64,000 bases of DNA from Synergistaceae bacterium. GTDB lineage: Bacteria > Synergistota > Synergistia > Synergistales > Synergistaceae. The notes below the pieces were generated by a model that was not told the origin of the DNA, did not search any database, and saw nothing but the letters and a program-made list of their open reading frames with translations. Below, piece by piece: positions 34,513 to 42,835 of this stretch. The DNA lies in assembly GCA_031289775.1 (NCBI GenBank), contig JAITOY010000038.1, positions 1 to 64,000 of the forward strand. The letters run 5' to 3'. Position 1 is the first letter of the stretch, and every line of letters starts with the position of its first letter. The translations under genes and the position numbers were made by a program.

Positions 34513-35598
34513 CTAATTAAAATGTATCCTGAACGCCTCTATCTTGTTCAACGTATTCTCGGTGAGCCCGGACACAATGGGTATATCGCGCCACTCGCCT
34601 TCCACCTTGCAAGTCACGGCCCCGACGTGATAATCAGGATCCTCCGCGTCTCCGGGGCGGATGTAGTTCCTGAAAAAAGGCGCCTGCCCGGCGAGATCCT
34701 CGAAATCTACCCCGCGCAGGACTATGTACTGGCTCATCCTCCGCGTCTTCTGCATCTCCTTGGAATACGTGTGGCTCAGCGGGACTATCTGGAATCCGCC
34801 TATGTCAAATCTTTCCGTCGTCGATATGCAGATGACGCCAGGGTGGTTTGCCCGCACCTTGCCGAGCCCCTGATACAGCGTCCCCTGAAATCTGCCGGTT
34901 CCAGAGACCGGGCTCTCTACTATCGCGAACTGGTGATCGCCCTTTATGTCGTGGTACCACGCATGTCCGCCCTCTATATTTTCAATTTCTATGTAGTCGA
35001 CTTCGCTCTGCGGTTTGTACACTCGTATATCGAGCGCTGTCGCGAACTTCAGGAGGTTGATGTTATTGAAAAGGACAGGTATGCCAGCCTGGTTCACTAT
35101 ATATACCGGACTGCCCACAAAAGGGGAGTATTTCCCCCAAAGACCGGCGCCGCCGATGCCGTCGACGACAAAGGACGTGTCGAGCCCGGAGGCCGCGACA
35201 AACGTCTGGGACGGGAGGAGGCTCAGTGTTCGCCCTTCGCCGTCCTCGACGGACACCTGTATATGATGCGCGTTCGCCGCGCTCGCTATGACCTGCCCGC
35301 CGATCCCGAACTTGCTGGCCGTAAACCCGGGGTACCTGCTTTTGCTCGGAGTCGCGAACACTTTCCCCATATCGATCGACGTTTCATCCGGCAGCAGAAC
35401 CTGCGCGTGTTCGCCTAAAGTCATGGGAACCCTTATGGTGAAGAGCAGACGTTCAGGATCCTCGTCGAGATAAATCGAGGCCTCGGATGGAAGCGGCGTC
35501 AGCAAAATACCAATGCCGCAAATTACGCAAAGCAACACAAGCACACGCTGATAAAGCTGATAAATTTTTGACGACTCGGAAAAGATCGGAAGAAACAT
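34513..35598 (-). CDS. Secreted protein of unknown function
   Basis: A 361-residue protein with an N-terminal signal sequence (hydrophobic stretch VLVLLCVICGIGILL, cleavage near SEA). The mature part is beta-rich, with repeated Gly/Ser/Val segments and no cysteine pair or enzyme motif I recognise. Phrases such as YIVNQAGIPVLF and YKPQSEVDYIEIENIEGG suggest beta-sandwich or adhesin-like domains. It lies upstream of the chemoreceptor on the same strand and divergent from the glycan operon, so a cell-surface role is plausible but unproven. Confidence 0.75.
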   Translation of the reverse strand: MFLPIFSESSKIYQLYQRVLVLLCVICGIGILLTPLPSEASIYLDEDPERLLFTIRVPMTLGEHAQVLLPDETSIDMGKVFATPSKSRYPGFTASKFGIGGQVIASAANAHHIQVSVEDGEGRTLSLLPSQTFVAASGLDTSFVVDGIGGAGLWGKYSPFVGSPVYIVNQAGIPVLFNNINLLKFATALDIRVYKPQSEVDYIEIENIEGGHAWYHDIKGDHQFAIVESPVSGTGRFQGTLYQGLGKVRANHPGVICISTTERFDIGGFQIVPLSHTYSKEMQKTRRMSQYIVLRGVDFEDLAGQAPFFRNYIRPGDAEDPDYHVGAVTCKVEGEWRDIPIVSGLTENTLNKIEAFRIHFN

Positions 35599-35708
35599 GG
35601 CTTAGACCAACCACCCTCTGTGTTTTGTCGGGGGAAACGAGGATAAAGATACCAGTTGCCGAGCTTTAGTCAACCGCAACACTCAGTATTTTTACCTGTT
35701 TTCCTTTA

Positions 35709-35717
35709 TGATAGAAT
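35709..35717 (+). promoter_or_regulatory. Extended -10 promoter of the glycan operon
   Basis: The sequence TGaTAGAAT matches an extended -10. T-rich sequence but no clear -35 lies upstream. It precedes the short ORF at 35760 and the aminotransferase gene. Confidence 0.4.
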
Positions 35718-35759
35718 TTTGATCCAAGATCAAGAAAAAGTAAATGGGGGGGCGAACAA

Positions 35760-35882
35760 ATGCAACGTTTATTTTTTGGCTTTGCGCACGACTCGATCTC
35801 GAGACAAGCGATGCGCAGTCGCGAACTCCGGCGATTCGGGGCGGCGCAAAGAACTTTGATCGGATCGCCCGATGCCGGCTAG
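35760..35882 (+). CDS. Possible 40-codon leader ORF of the glycan operon
   Basis: A short ORF (begins MQRLFFGFAHDS, Arg-rich C-terminal half) behind GGGGGGG with 7 bases spacing. Its stop overlaps the first codons of the aminotransferase gene, whose own ribosome site is poor. Translation of this ORF could therefore deliver ribosomes to the downstream start. It resembles no known protein. Confidence 0.4.
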   Translation: MQRLFFGFAHDSISRQAMRSRELRRFGAAQRTLIGSPDAG

Positions 35883-37014
35883 GAGGAGGATATATCTCTC
35901 CTCTCCCCATATGGGAGGGGATGAGCTCGAATACGTCAGGGAGGCGTTCGAGGCGAACTGGATCGCCCCGCTCGGGCCTCACGTGGACGCCTTCGAGAAG
36001 GAGTGCGCGCGCTCCGCCGGCGTAGAGGCCGGACTCGCCCTTTCGTCCGGAACCGCCGCCGCCCTCCTTTCGGCGAGGCTCGTCGATCTGCGCGAAGGGG
36101 ACGTTTTTTTCTGCTCGTCGTTGACGTTCGTGGCGTCGCTCGCCCCCATAGTGCAACTGGGCGGGACACCGGTGTTCATCGACTCCGACCCCTGGTCGTG
36201 GAATATGTCGGCTTCCGCGCTCGCGAGGGCCTTCGATGACGCGGATAAAAGCGGCGTCCTCCCGAAGGCTGTGATTCTTGTAAACCTCTACGGCGCGCCG
36301 TGCGACATGGACAAGCTGCTGCCGCTGTGCCGAAAGTACGGAGTCCCTGTGATAGAGGACGCGGCTGAGTCCATGGGCGCCACGTACAACGGACGGCAGA
36401 CGGGGTCGTTCGGCAAGTTCGGCTTCTACTCGTTCAACGGGAACAAGATCATCACTACGTCCGGCGGAGGCATGCTACTCTCGGACGACGAGGAGGCGAT
36501 CGACAGGGCGCGCTTCTGGTCCGCGCAGGCGAGGGACAGCGCGCCGTGGTACCAGCACTCCGAGCTCGGTTACAACTTCCGCATGAGCAACATTCTCGCT
36601 GGGATAGGAAGGGCGCAGCTCAAACTTCTCGACGACAGGGTGACGAGGCGCAGAGCCATATTCGAAAGATACAGGAAAGCTCTCGGCAGCCTCCCTGGGA
36701 TAACCTTCATGCCGGAGGGGAGCGGATGCCGCTCAAACCGATGGCTGACCGTGCTCACAGTGGATCCTGGTCAGGCCGGGACGAGCAACATGAAAATAAT
36801 CGAGGCCCTGGAGGAGGAGAACGTCGAGTCGCGCCCCGTATGGAAACCAATGCACCTCCAACCCGTCTTTTCTGGCGCAAAATACTACGCGCACGGCCCG
36901 GACGAAAGCGCGGAGCTGTTTAAAAACGGCGTCTGTCTCCCGTCGGGCTCCAACATGTCCGAGGAGGATCAGGATCTCGTGACGGGCGCGATACGCCGCC
37001 TGTTCGGCGCGTGA
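35872..37014 (+). CDS. DegT/DnrJ/EryC1-family sugar aminotransferase
   Basis: A 380-residue PLP enzyme that aminates keto-sugar nucleotides, usually UDP- or dTDP-4-keto-6-deoxy sugars. Visible features are HMGGDELEYVREAFEANWIAP cut short here as HMGGDE, the region LSSGTAAALLSARL, EDAAESMGATYNG and the PLP lysine in FNGNKIITTSGGG (about residue 193). It heads a glycan operon with a PglC-like transferase, so it probably makes the amino sugar that is placed first on the lipid carrier. The ribosome site is weak and translation may be coupled to the short ORF upstream. Confidence 0.93.
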   Translation: MPARRRIYLSSPHMGGDELEYVREAFEANWIAPLGPHVDAFEKECARSAGVEAGLALSSGTAAALLSARLVDLREGDVFFCSSLTFVASLAPIVQLGGTPVFIDSDPWSWNMSASALARAFDDADKSGVLPKAVILVNLYGAPCDMDKLLPLCRKYGVPVIEDAAESMGATYNGRQTGSFGKFGFYSFNGNKIITTSGGGMLLSDDEEAIDRARFWSAQARDSAPWYQHSELGYNFRMSNILAGIGRAQLKLLDDRVTRRRAIFERYRKALGSLPGITFMPEGSGCRSNRWLTVLTVDPGQAGTSNMKIIEALEEENVESRPVWKPMHLQPVFSGAKYYAHGPDESAELFKNGVCLPSGSNMSEEDQDLVTGAIRRLFGA

Positions 37015-37018
37015 CAGC

Positions 37019-37648
37019 ATGTTCTATGGCGCGTTCAAGAGAATCCTGGACGTCGCCGGGGCGACGTTCGGGTTGTTGGTTTTCTCGCCCCTTATGCTCT
37101 GGGCCACAGCGAGAATCAGGCGGGAGATGTCGCCTCCAGCCATTTTCGCTCAGACGCGCGCCGGGAAGGGCGGCTCGCCATTCAAACTGTACAAGTTCAG
37201 AACTATGACAAACGAGCGCGGCCCAAACGGCGAGCTTCTGCCGGACGAGGAGCGCCTGACAGCCTTCGGGACATGGTTGCGGCGGACAAGCCTCGACGAG
37301 CTTCCCCAGCTCTGGAACGTACTCAAGGGCGATATGAGCCTCGTCGGCCCGAGACCGCTTCTCCTCGACTACGTGCCGAGATACAATGAAACCGAGCGAA
37401 GACGGCTCGACGTAATACCCGGGATAACCGGCTGGGCGCAGATCAACGGGCGCAACTCTATCTCGTGGCGGGAGAAGTTCGCGCTCGACGTCTGGTACGT
37501 TGAAAACAGATCCAGCTCGCTTGACGTCAAAATAATCGCGCTTACAATAAAGAAGACGCTGAAACGCGAAGATATTTCCGCGAAAGGTGAGGCTACGATG
37601 CCGCCTTTTCTGGGCAGCGGACGCGATGACTGGGGCGATGGCGGATGA
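37019..37648 (+). CDS. PglC-type undecaprenyl-phosphate sugar-1-phosphate transferase
   Basis: A 209-residue monotopic phosphoglycosyl transferase that starts glycan assembly on the polyprenol carrier. It has an N-terminal re-entrant hydrophobic helix (about 8-30: ILDVAGATFGLLVFSP), KLYKFRTM, the catalytic Asp-Glu in TSLDELPQLWNVL, then MSLVGPRPLL and PGITGWAQINGRN. The size matches small PglC/WcaJ-C-terminal-type enzymes. It follows the aminotransferase by four bases, and its stop overlaps the acyl-carrier-protein gene. Confidence 0.95.
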   Translation: MFYGAFKRILDVAGATFGLLVFSPLMLWATARIRREMSPPAIFAQTRAGKGGSPFKLYKFRTMTNERGPNGELLPDEERLTAFGTWLRRTSLDELPQLWNVLKGDMSLVGPRPLLLDYVPRYNETERRRLDVIPGITGWAQINGRNSISWREKFALDVWYVENRSSSLDVKIIALTIKKTLKREDISAKGEATMPPFLGSGRDDWGDGG

Positions 37649-37851
37649 GAGACAAAATAATCGAGATAGCAAGATCCATTTTGGGCGAAGGCGCTTCCGA
37701 GACGACTTCAATGGGCAATATGACGTCGTGGGACTCTCTGAAGACGCTTCAGATAGTGATGGCCCTCGACGAGGCTGGCATATCCGTTCCGTTCGAGAGA
37801 ATCGCCGAGATACGCGCCGTATCGGATATTATCGAGATGGCCGCTGACTGA
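37645..37851 (+). CDS. Acyl carrier protein
   Basis: A 68-residue acyl-carrier-like protein. The phosphopantetheine serine is Ser31 in WDSLKTLQI, within the usual four-helix pattern, and the surface is acidic. It sits directly before an FkbH-like gene, and in known systems FkbH-type proteins load a three-carbon hydroxy acid onto such a carrier. The likely role is to deliver an acyl group for modification of a sugar amine. Confidence 0.9.
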   Translation: MRDKIIEIARSILGEGASETTSMGNMTSWDSLKTLQIVMALDEAGISVPFERIAEIRAVSDIIEMAAD

Positions 37852-37866
37852 CCGGACGGGGACATC

Positions 37867-39522
37867 TTGACAATAGCGCTCCTCTCAAACGTAACGGTGA
37901 CGTCGCTCGCCATGAGGCTCAACGTAATCTCGCGCGAGGAGGTATACTGCCCGGCCGCGTACAACACCTGGCTCCAGGAGATCTCAGACCCCGGCTCGAA
38001 GCTGTATAAAAGCGAGCCCGCCGTTGTCTTTATTCTCCTGCACGGGAGGGAGCTGTTTGGCGAGACTGGGTGCGAGAGCCGCGAGCAGGCGGAGAGCGTC
38101 CTTTCGCCTCTGGCTGAGACAATTGCGGCTTCGTCCTCGCGCCGGAAGACCGCGTTTGTCGTCTCAACGCTCGACATCCAGGTGAAAAAAATCTGCCCGC
38201 TCGCCTCGCGCAGGATCGAGCCCTACGCCGCGGCTTTCTGGAGAAGGATTATGGAGGATCACGACATACCTCTTCTCGACCTCTCCGAGATAGCCGCCGA
38301 CATAGGGCGAAAAAAATTCTACAACAACAGGGTCTGGTATATGGGCGCCATCCCATTCTCCAAGATGGGCGAGGAGGCGCTTGCCGCGGAGATGGGCAGG
38401 ATATGGAGGGCCATTCGCGGCGAGAGGAAAAAGTGTCTCGCCCTCGACCTCGACGGCGCCCTCTGGGGCGGCGCCATCGGGGAACTGGGCATTGACGGGA
38501 TACATCTCGACTCGACGGGCTCCGGTTCGCGGTTCCGCGACTTCCAGAAGCGGATATTGGATCTGAAAAATAGCGGCGTCCTTCTCGCCATAATTTCGAA
38601 AAACAACATCGAGGACGCCATGGGCGGCATCAGGAATCACACGGCTATGCTGCTGAAAGAGAACGATTTCGCGGCGATACGCTCAAACTGGACGTCAAAA
38701 GCCGACAACCTGCTCTCCATCGCCAGCGAACTCAACATCGGGGTCGACTCATTCGTCTTCATAGACGACAGCCCAGTGGAGCGAGAGTCGATGCGGATAG
38801 CCCTCCCGGACGTGTCTGTTCCGGACTTTCCGTCCGACTCCGCTCAACTGGAGGATTTCATGATCGAAACGGCAAAAGAACACTTCCTCCAGCTCAGATC
38901 GACGGAGGAGGATCTGTTCCGGGCGGAACATTACGGCGCGGAGGCCGAAAGGCGCGAATACAGGAGCGCGTTCGGGAGCGTGGAGGAATATCTCGCCTCG
39001 CTCGACATGGTTCTCACCGTGGAGAACATTGGCAGCCACAGCGTCTCCCGGGCGGCCCAACTCTCGCAAAAGACGAACCAGTTCAACCTGACCACAAAAA
39101 GATACACGGAGCCGGAGATGAACGCCGCGTCGGAAGACCCGGCGCGCCGGGCGTATATCGGTTCTCTGCGCGACCGCTTCGGTAATTACGGGAAAATAGC
39201 GCTCTGTGTCGCCGCTGTTTCAGGCGAAACGGCATCCATCGAGGTCTTCCTCATGAGCTGCCGAGTGATGGGGCGAGACGTGGAATCGGCGTTTCTGTCA
39301 AGCGTCGAGCAAGATCTGATGGAGACCGGGGTGCGTGAGATAAATGCGGAGTACGTCCCCACGCCAAAAAACTCCGCTGTCCGCGACTTCTGGGGGAACA
39401 TGGGCTACGAGAGGCGCGGAAAATCCGGCAGCGCGACCCTGTACCGCGCCAAACTCGCAGGCGTACGCGAGCGCGGCGCCGTCGAGGTCGTGAGGAAAGC
39501 GGAAGAATGCCAGGGCTTCTGA
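37867..39522 (+). CDS. FkbH-like HAD-IIIC family protein
   Basis: A 551-residue FkbH-type protein starting at TTG. The N-terminal region (about 1-180) is SGNH-like. The HAD-IIIC core begins near residue 190 with CLALDLDGALWGG, followed by LAIISKNN and FVFIDDSPVERESM, and a C-terminal GNAT-like domain ends with SCRVMGRDVESAFL. FkbH proteins usually read DLDNTLW at motif I; here N-T is G-A, though both Asp are kept. Family members transfer glyceryl or related groups to a carrier protein, matching the ACP gene before it. It overlaps the next glycosyltransferase gene by 16 bases. Confidence 0.92.
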   Translation: MTIALLSNVTVTSLAMRLNVISREEVYCPAAYNTWLQEISDPGSKLYKSEPAVVFILLHGRELFGETGCESREQAESVLSPLAETIAASSSRRKTAFVVSTLDIQVKKICPLASRRIEPYAAAFWRRIMEDHDIPLLDLSEIAADIGRKKFYNNRVWYMGAIPFSKMGEEALAAEMGRIWRAIRGERKKCLALDLDGALWGGAIGELGIDGIHLDSTGSGSRFRDFQKRILDLKNSGVLLAIISKNNIEDAMGGIRNHTAMLLKENDFAAIRSNWTSKADNLLSIASELNIGVDSFVFIDDSPVERESMRIALPDVSVPDFPSDSAQLEDFMIETAKEHFLQLRSTEEDLFRAEHYGAEAERREYRSAFGSVEEYLASLDMVLTVENIGSHSVSRAAQLSQKTNQFNLTTKRYTEPEMNAASEDPARRAYIGSLRDRFGNYGKIALCVAAVSGETASIEVFLMSCRVMGRDVESAFLSSVEQDLMETGVREINAEYVPTPKNSAVRDFWGNMGYERRGKSGSATLYRAKLAGVRERGAVEVVRKAEECQGF

Positions 39523-40649
39523 TCGCCACAACCGTACCGGGAACGATCAGGGCGTTCCTGTTGCCGTATGCCGACTACTTCAGGAGCAAAGGATGGAATG
39601 TGGACGCGATGTCGAACGGAACCAGCTCCTGCGACGGGCTTTCCGAGCGCTTCGACTCGCTCTTCGACGTAGACTGGCGCCGGAACCCGCTCGACCCAAC
39701 AAACCTGCGTGAGACGGCCAAAATACGCGACATCGTAGTTAGCGGCGCTTACGATATAGTTCACGTCCACACGCCAGTGGCGGCGTTCGTGACGCGCCTC
39801 GCGCTGCGCAAACTCAGGGCGGGAAAAAGGGTCAGAGTCGTCTACACAGCGCACGGGTTCCACTTCCATAAAGGCGGAAAAGCGGCGCCGAACTTCATCT
39901 ACAGGACTCTCGAGCGGAGAGCTGGGCGATGGGCCGACAGGATCGTCGTCATAAACGCGGAGGATTTCGACGCGGCAAAAAAATATAGGATAACGGACGA
40001 GGCTTCATTAAGATATATGCCTGGCATAGGCCTCGACTTCTCGAAATACGAGACTCGCACGGCGAGCGACGGCGCCGTGAATGTCCGCGCGGAACTTGGC
40101 CTTGCGGACAGGGACGTTTTATATACCATGGCAGCGGAGTTCATCCCGCGCAAAAGACACCATGACGCGATAGAGGCGCTGTCGCGCGTGAAGAGGACGG
40201 ACATCCACATTGCGTTCGCCGGAGACGGCCCCCTTCGCGAAAAGACGCGAGACCTCGCGTGCGAATTGGGCGTGGCAAAACAGGCTCACTTTCTCGGCTT
40301 CAGGGAGGACATACCAGAACTGATCGCCGCCTCGCGCGCGACAATACTTGCGTCGGAGCGTGAGGGTCTCGCCCGTGTCCTCATGGAGTCAGCCTGCCTA
40401 GGGGTTCCGATAATAGGCGCCGACGCGCGGGGGATACGCGACGTCGTCCTGCCCGACAGGGGGCTTCTGTACCCCATAGGAGACCAGCTCGCCCTGCGGG
40501 ACGCCATGCTCCGAGTGGCAGACGACCCACTTCCGCCAGTAAAACCGGACGATATATGGAGGATAGAGAACCTCATAGCCATGCACGAGGAGCTGTACGC
40601 TGATCTCATGGCGAATGATAAAAAGCCGCCACAGGAAGAAAACGAATGA
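39507..40649 (+). CDS. Family 4-type glycosyltransferase
   Basis: A 380-residue GT-B-fold glycosyltransferase. The N-terminal domain has HVHTPVAAFVTRLAL and YTAHGFHFHKGG. The nucleotide-sugar domain has YTMAAEFIPRKRHHDAIEA, FAGDGPL, LGFREDIPELIAAS and ASEREGLARVLMESACLGVP, with the E-x7-E motif. It extends the lipid-linked glycan begun by the PglC-type enzyme. The donor and acceptor are unknown. The ATG lies within the end of the FkbH-like gene, and its stop overlaps the next gene, consistent with one operon. Confidence 0.93.
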   Translation: MPGLLIATTVPGTIRAFLLPYADYFRSKGWNVDAMSNGTSSCDGLSERFDSLFDVDWRRNPLDPTNLRETAKIRDIVVSGAYDIVHVHTPVAAFVTRLALRKLRAGKRVRVVYTAHGFHFHKGGKAAPNFIYRTLERRAGRWADRIVVINAEDFDAAKKYRITDEASLRYMPGIGLDFSKYETRTASDGAVNVRAELGLADRDVLYTMAAEFIPRKRHHDAIEALSRVKRTDIHIAFAGDGPLREKTRDLACELGVAKQAHFLGFREDIPELIAASRATILASEREGLARVLMESACLGVPIIGADARGIRDVVLPDRGLLYPIGDQLALRDAMLRVADDPLPPVKPDDIWRIENLIAMHEELYADLMANDKKPPQEENE

Positions 40650-41581
40650 TCTCCGTCGTCATAGCCACCCTTAACCGCGCGGAAGCGCTTGAAAACATAT
40701 CGCTCAAGTCTCTTCTGAAACAGGACTGCGGGAAGCTGGAGGCCATAGTGTGGGACGCGAGCGATGGAGACGGCTCGCGCGATTTATGCCTGACAATGTC
40801 TCAAAAATTCAATGAAAAAGGATTTTTATTGAGATATTTTAAAGCTCCGCGAAGGGGGCTCGCCTCTCAGCGAAACGACGCCGTGAAAATGGCAGTCGGA
40901 GACATAATTTTTTTCATTGACGACGACTGCGAGGTTCCCACAGACGGCATCTCGTCGCTGTCGACGTGCTTCGACAGCTACGATTGGCTCCCTGGGGCTT
41001 CGCTGCCGCTGCTGAATAAAACGACGGCCGCCGGCAACTCAGCGATTAAGGCGTTCGCGACCCTCCTTTTCGGCTCTAAAAACAAAAGCATGAAAAGGTT
41101 GGTGTCAAAAGCCGGCGGTCTCTCTCTCCCGATTAAAGATCTGCCTGGGTTGGCGGAGTGGCTCTCCGGGGGCACGATGGCGTTCAGAAAGTTCGTGTTC
41201 GATCGCCTGAAATTCGACGAGCGTCTGCAAATATTCGGAGGATACTCGCTCGGCGAGGACGTCGATTTTTCTCACAGGGTCATGTTGGAATTCGGCCAAC
41301 CACTGATGGTGGCTCGCGGCGGTTTCGTCGTACACCGCGCCGAGCCGGGGAGCAGATTGAGAGGCAGCGCCAGAGCGGCGGCTTTTTTTTACAATCCGGC
41401 TCTCATTCGAAGAAATTTTAAGGAATACGGCAAAAGATTCGGCTTTCTGCACTGCGCATGGGGATCGATCGGCACAGTTTTGTATCTTCTTTTCGTCGGG
41501 TGCTCGCCTCTCGACATTTTGCGAGGCGCGTGGATGGCGAGGCAAGAGATGAAAAAAACAAAAGGTTCGATCAGAGGCTAG
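40646..41581 (+). CDS. Family 2 glycosyltransferase, paralog A
   Basis: A 311-residue GT-A-fold transferase. It has the N-terminal strand ISVVIATLNRAEAL, RRGLASQRNDAV, the metal-binding IIFFIDDDCE (DxD), LSGGTMAFRK, and LGEDVDFSHR as the likely catalytic-base region. The C terminus has amphipathic or short membrane-associated helices (GSIGTVLYLLFVGCS). The sequence is strikingly like the minus-strand transferase on the far side of galE, indicating duplication. It is the last gene of the plus-strand glycan operon before galE. Confidence 0.92.
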   Translation: MISVVIATLNRAEALENISLKSLLKQDCGKLEAIVWDASDGDGSRDLCLTMSQKFNEKGFLLRYFKAPRRGLASQRNDAVKMAVGDIIFFIDDDCEVPTDGISSLSTCFDSYDWLPGASLPLLNKTTAAGNSAIKAFATLLFGSKNKSMKRLVSKAGGLSLPIKDLPGLAEWLSGGTMAFRKFVFDRLKFDERLQIFGGYSLGEDVDFSHRVMLEFGQPLMVARGGFVVHRAEPGSRLRGSARAAAFFYNPALIRRNFKEYGKRFGFLHCAWGSIGTVLYLLFVGCSPLDILRGAWMARQEMKKTKGSIRG

Positions 41582-41709
41582 CGGAGTGCTTTGCAAAGTT
41601 ACTCTCATACTGGCAAATCCCTGTTGAAAGTAGGATATGTGTGGCATGTGCCGCCTGATGTCACGCGTATATATGTCACCGCCGCAGGCGGCGTAAGATT
41701 TTACCAAGC

Positions 41710-41742
41710 CAGGGCTGGGTTTGCAAACACGCCCTGATTTTT
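41710..41742 (+). terminator. Terminator-like hairpin just before galE
   Basis: CAGGGC (41710-41715) pairs with GCCCTG (41731-41736) and is followed by ATTTTT. It lies between the glycan operon and the galE ribosome site, so it may end the operon or attenuate galE. A smaller CCGCC/GGCGG hairpin lies about 30 bases upstream. Confidence 0.5.
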
Positions 41743-41757
41743 ATGAGGGGTGATTTT

Positions 41758-42774
41758 ATGTCTATTCTCGTAACAGGCGGCGCCGGATACATCGGAAGCC
41801 ATACTTGCGTGGAACTTTTAGGGGCTGGGTACGACGTTGTTGTCGCCGACAATCTGGTCAACTCGAAGGAGGAGGTTCTCCACAGGGTTGAAAGGATCGC
41901 TAAAAAAAAGGCGGCGTTCTGCAAAGTTGACGTCTGCGACCCGAAGGGCTGCGAGAAACTTTTCGCGGAAAACCCCGAGATAGACGCCGTAGTCCACTTT
42001 GCGGCGCTCAAGGCGGTTGGCGAAAGCGTCGAGCTCCCCCTCGAATATTATTACAACAACCTGACCGGGGCGCTCACTATACTTGGCGCCATGAAAAGAC
42101 ACGGCGTCGCGAGATTTGTGTTCTCGTCATCGGCCACTGTGTACGGAAACCCTGAAACTGTGCCGGTAAACGAAGATTTTCCAACCTCGACGACGAACCC
42201 CTATGGCACGACAAAGCTCTTCATAGAGCGCATACTGCGCGACATCCGCGCGGTCAACCAGGAATTCAACGTCGCTGTGCTCCGCTACTTCAACCCAATA
42301 GGCGCGCATCGGAGCGGGCTCATCGGCGAGGATCCAAACGGCATACCGAACAACCTCGTCCCATACATCGCCCAGGTGGCCGCCGGCAAACACGAATACG
42401 TCCGCGTCTTCGGCGACGACTACCCAACGCCCGACGGCACTGGCGTCAGGGACTACATCCACGTCGTCGACTTGGCGCGCGGGCATGTGTCCGCGATCAA
42501 AAAACTCGAGGAGAACCGCGGCGAGTTCATCTGTAACCTCGGCACAGGGCGCGGCTACAGCGTTCTAGAGGTGATAGAGTCATATGGGCGCGCTTGCGGC
42601 AAGCATATTCCTTACAGGTTCGAGCCGCGCCGCGCTGGGGACGTAGCGCAGGTCTACGCCGACCCTTCAAAGGCGAAACGCGAACTCGGATGGACGGCCG
42701 AGCTCGGCATTGACGATATGTGCGCCGACTCGTGGCGCTGGCAGAGCGAAAACCCCGACGGCTACGCGGGGTAA
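41758..42774 (+). CDS. galE: UDP-glucose 4-epimerase
   Basis: A 338-residue short-chain dehydrogenase-type epimerase interconverting UDP-glucose and UDP-galactose (or their N-acetyl forms). It has NAD motif GGAGYIGSH, HFAALKAVGESV, SSSATVYG, the catalytic YxxxK in NPYGTTKLFIE and YFNPIGAH, and a C-terminal CNLGTGRGYSVLEV. ATG 41758 is preferred, with GAGGGG upstream; the frame extends 15 bases further. It supplies sugar donors for the glycan cluster and has its own hairpin-preceded leader. Confidence 0.96.
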   Translation: MSILVTGGAGYIGSHTCVELLGAGYDVVVADNLVNSKEEVLHRVERIAKKKAAFCKVDVCDPKGCEKLFAENPEIDAVVHFAALKAVGESVELPLEYYYNNLTGALTILGAMKRHGVARFVFSSSATVYGNPETVPVNEDFPTSTTNPYGTTKLFIERILRDIRAVNQEFNVAVLRYFNPIGAHRSGLIGEDPNGIPNNLVPYIAQVAAGKHEYVRVFGDDYPTPDGTGVRDYIHVVDLARGHVSAIKKLEENRGEFICNLGTGRGYSVLEVIESYGRACGKHIPYRFEPRRAGDVAQVYADPSKAKRELGWTAELGIDDMCADSWRWQSENPDGYAG

Positions 42775-42814
42775 CGCCCTCTCCAGATCACGGCGATCCA
42801 TTCGCTCCATCCAT

Positions 42815-42834
42815 CTAATTCGTGCTAATTCGTG
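42815..42834. repeat. Tandem 10-base repeat
   Basis: CTAATTCGTG occurs twice head-to-tail in the 61-base gap between the convergent galE and glycosyltransferase genes, ending at the stop of the latter. No function is evident. Confidence 0.6.
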
Positions 42835-42835
42835 G

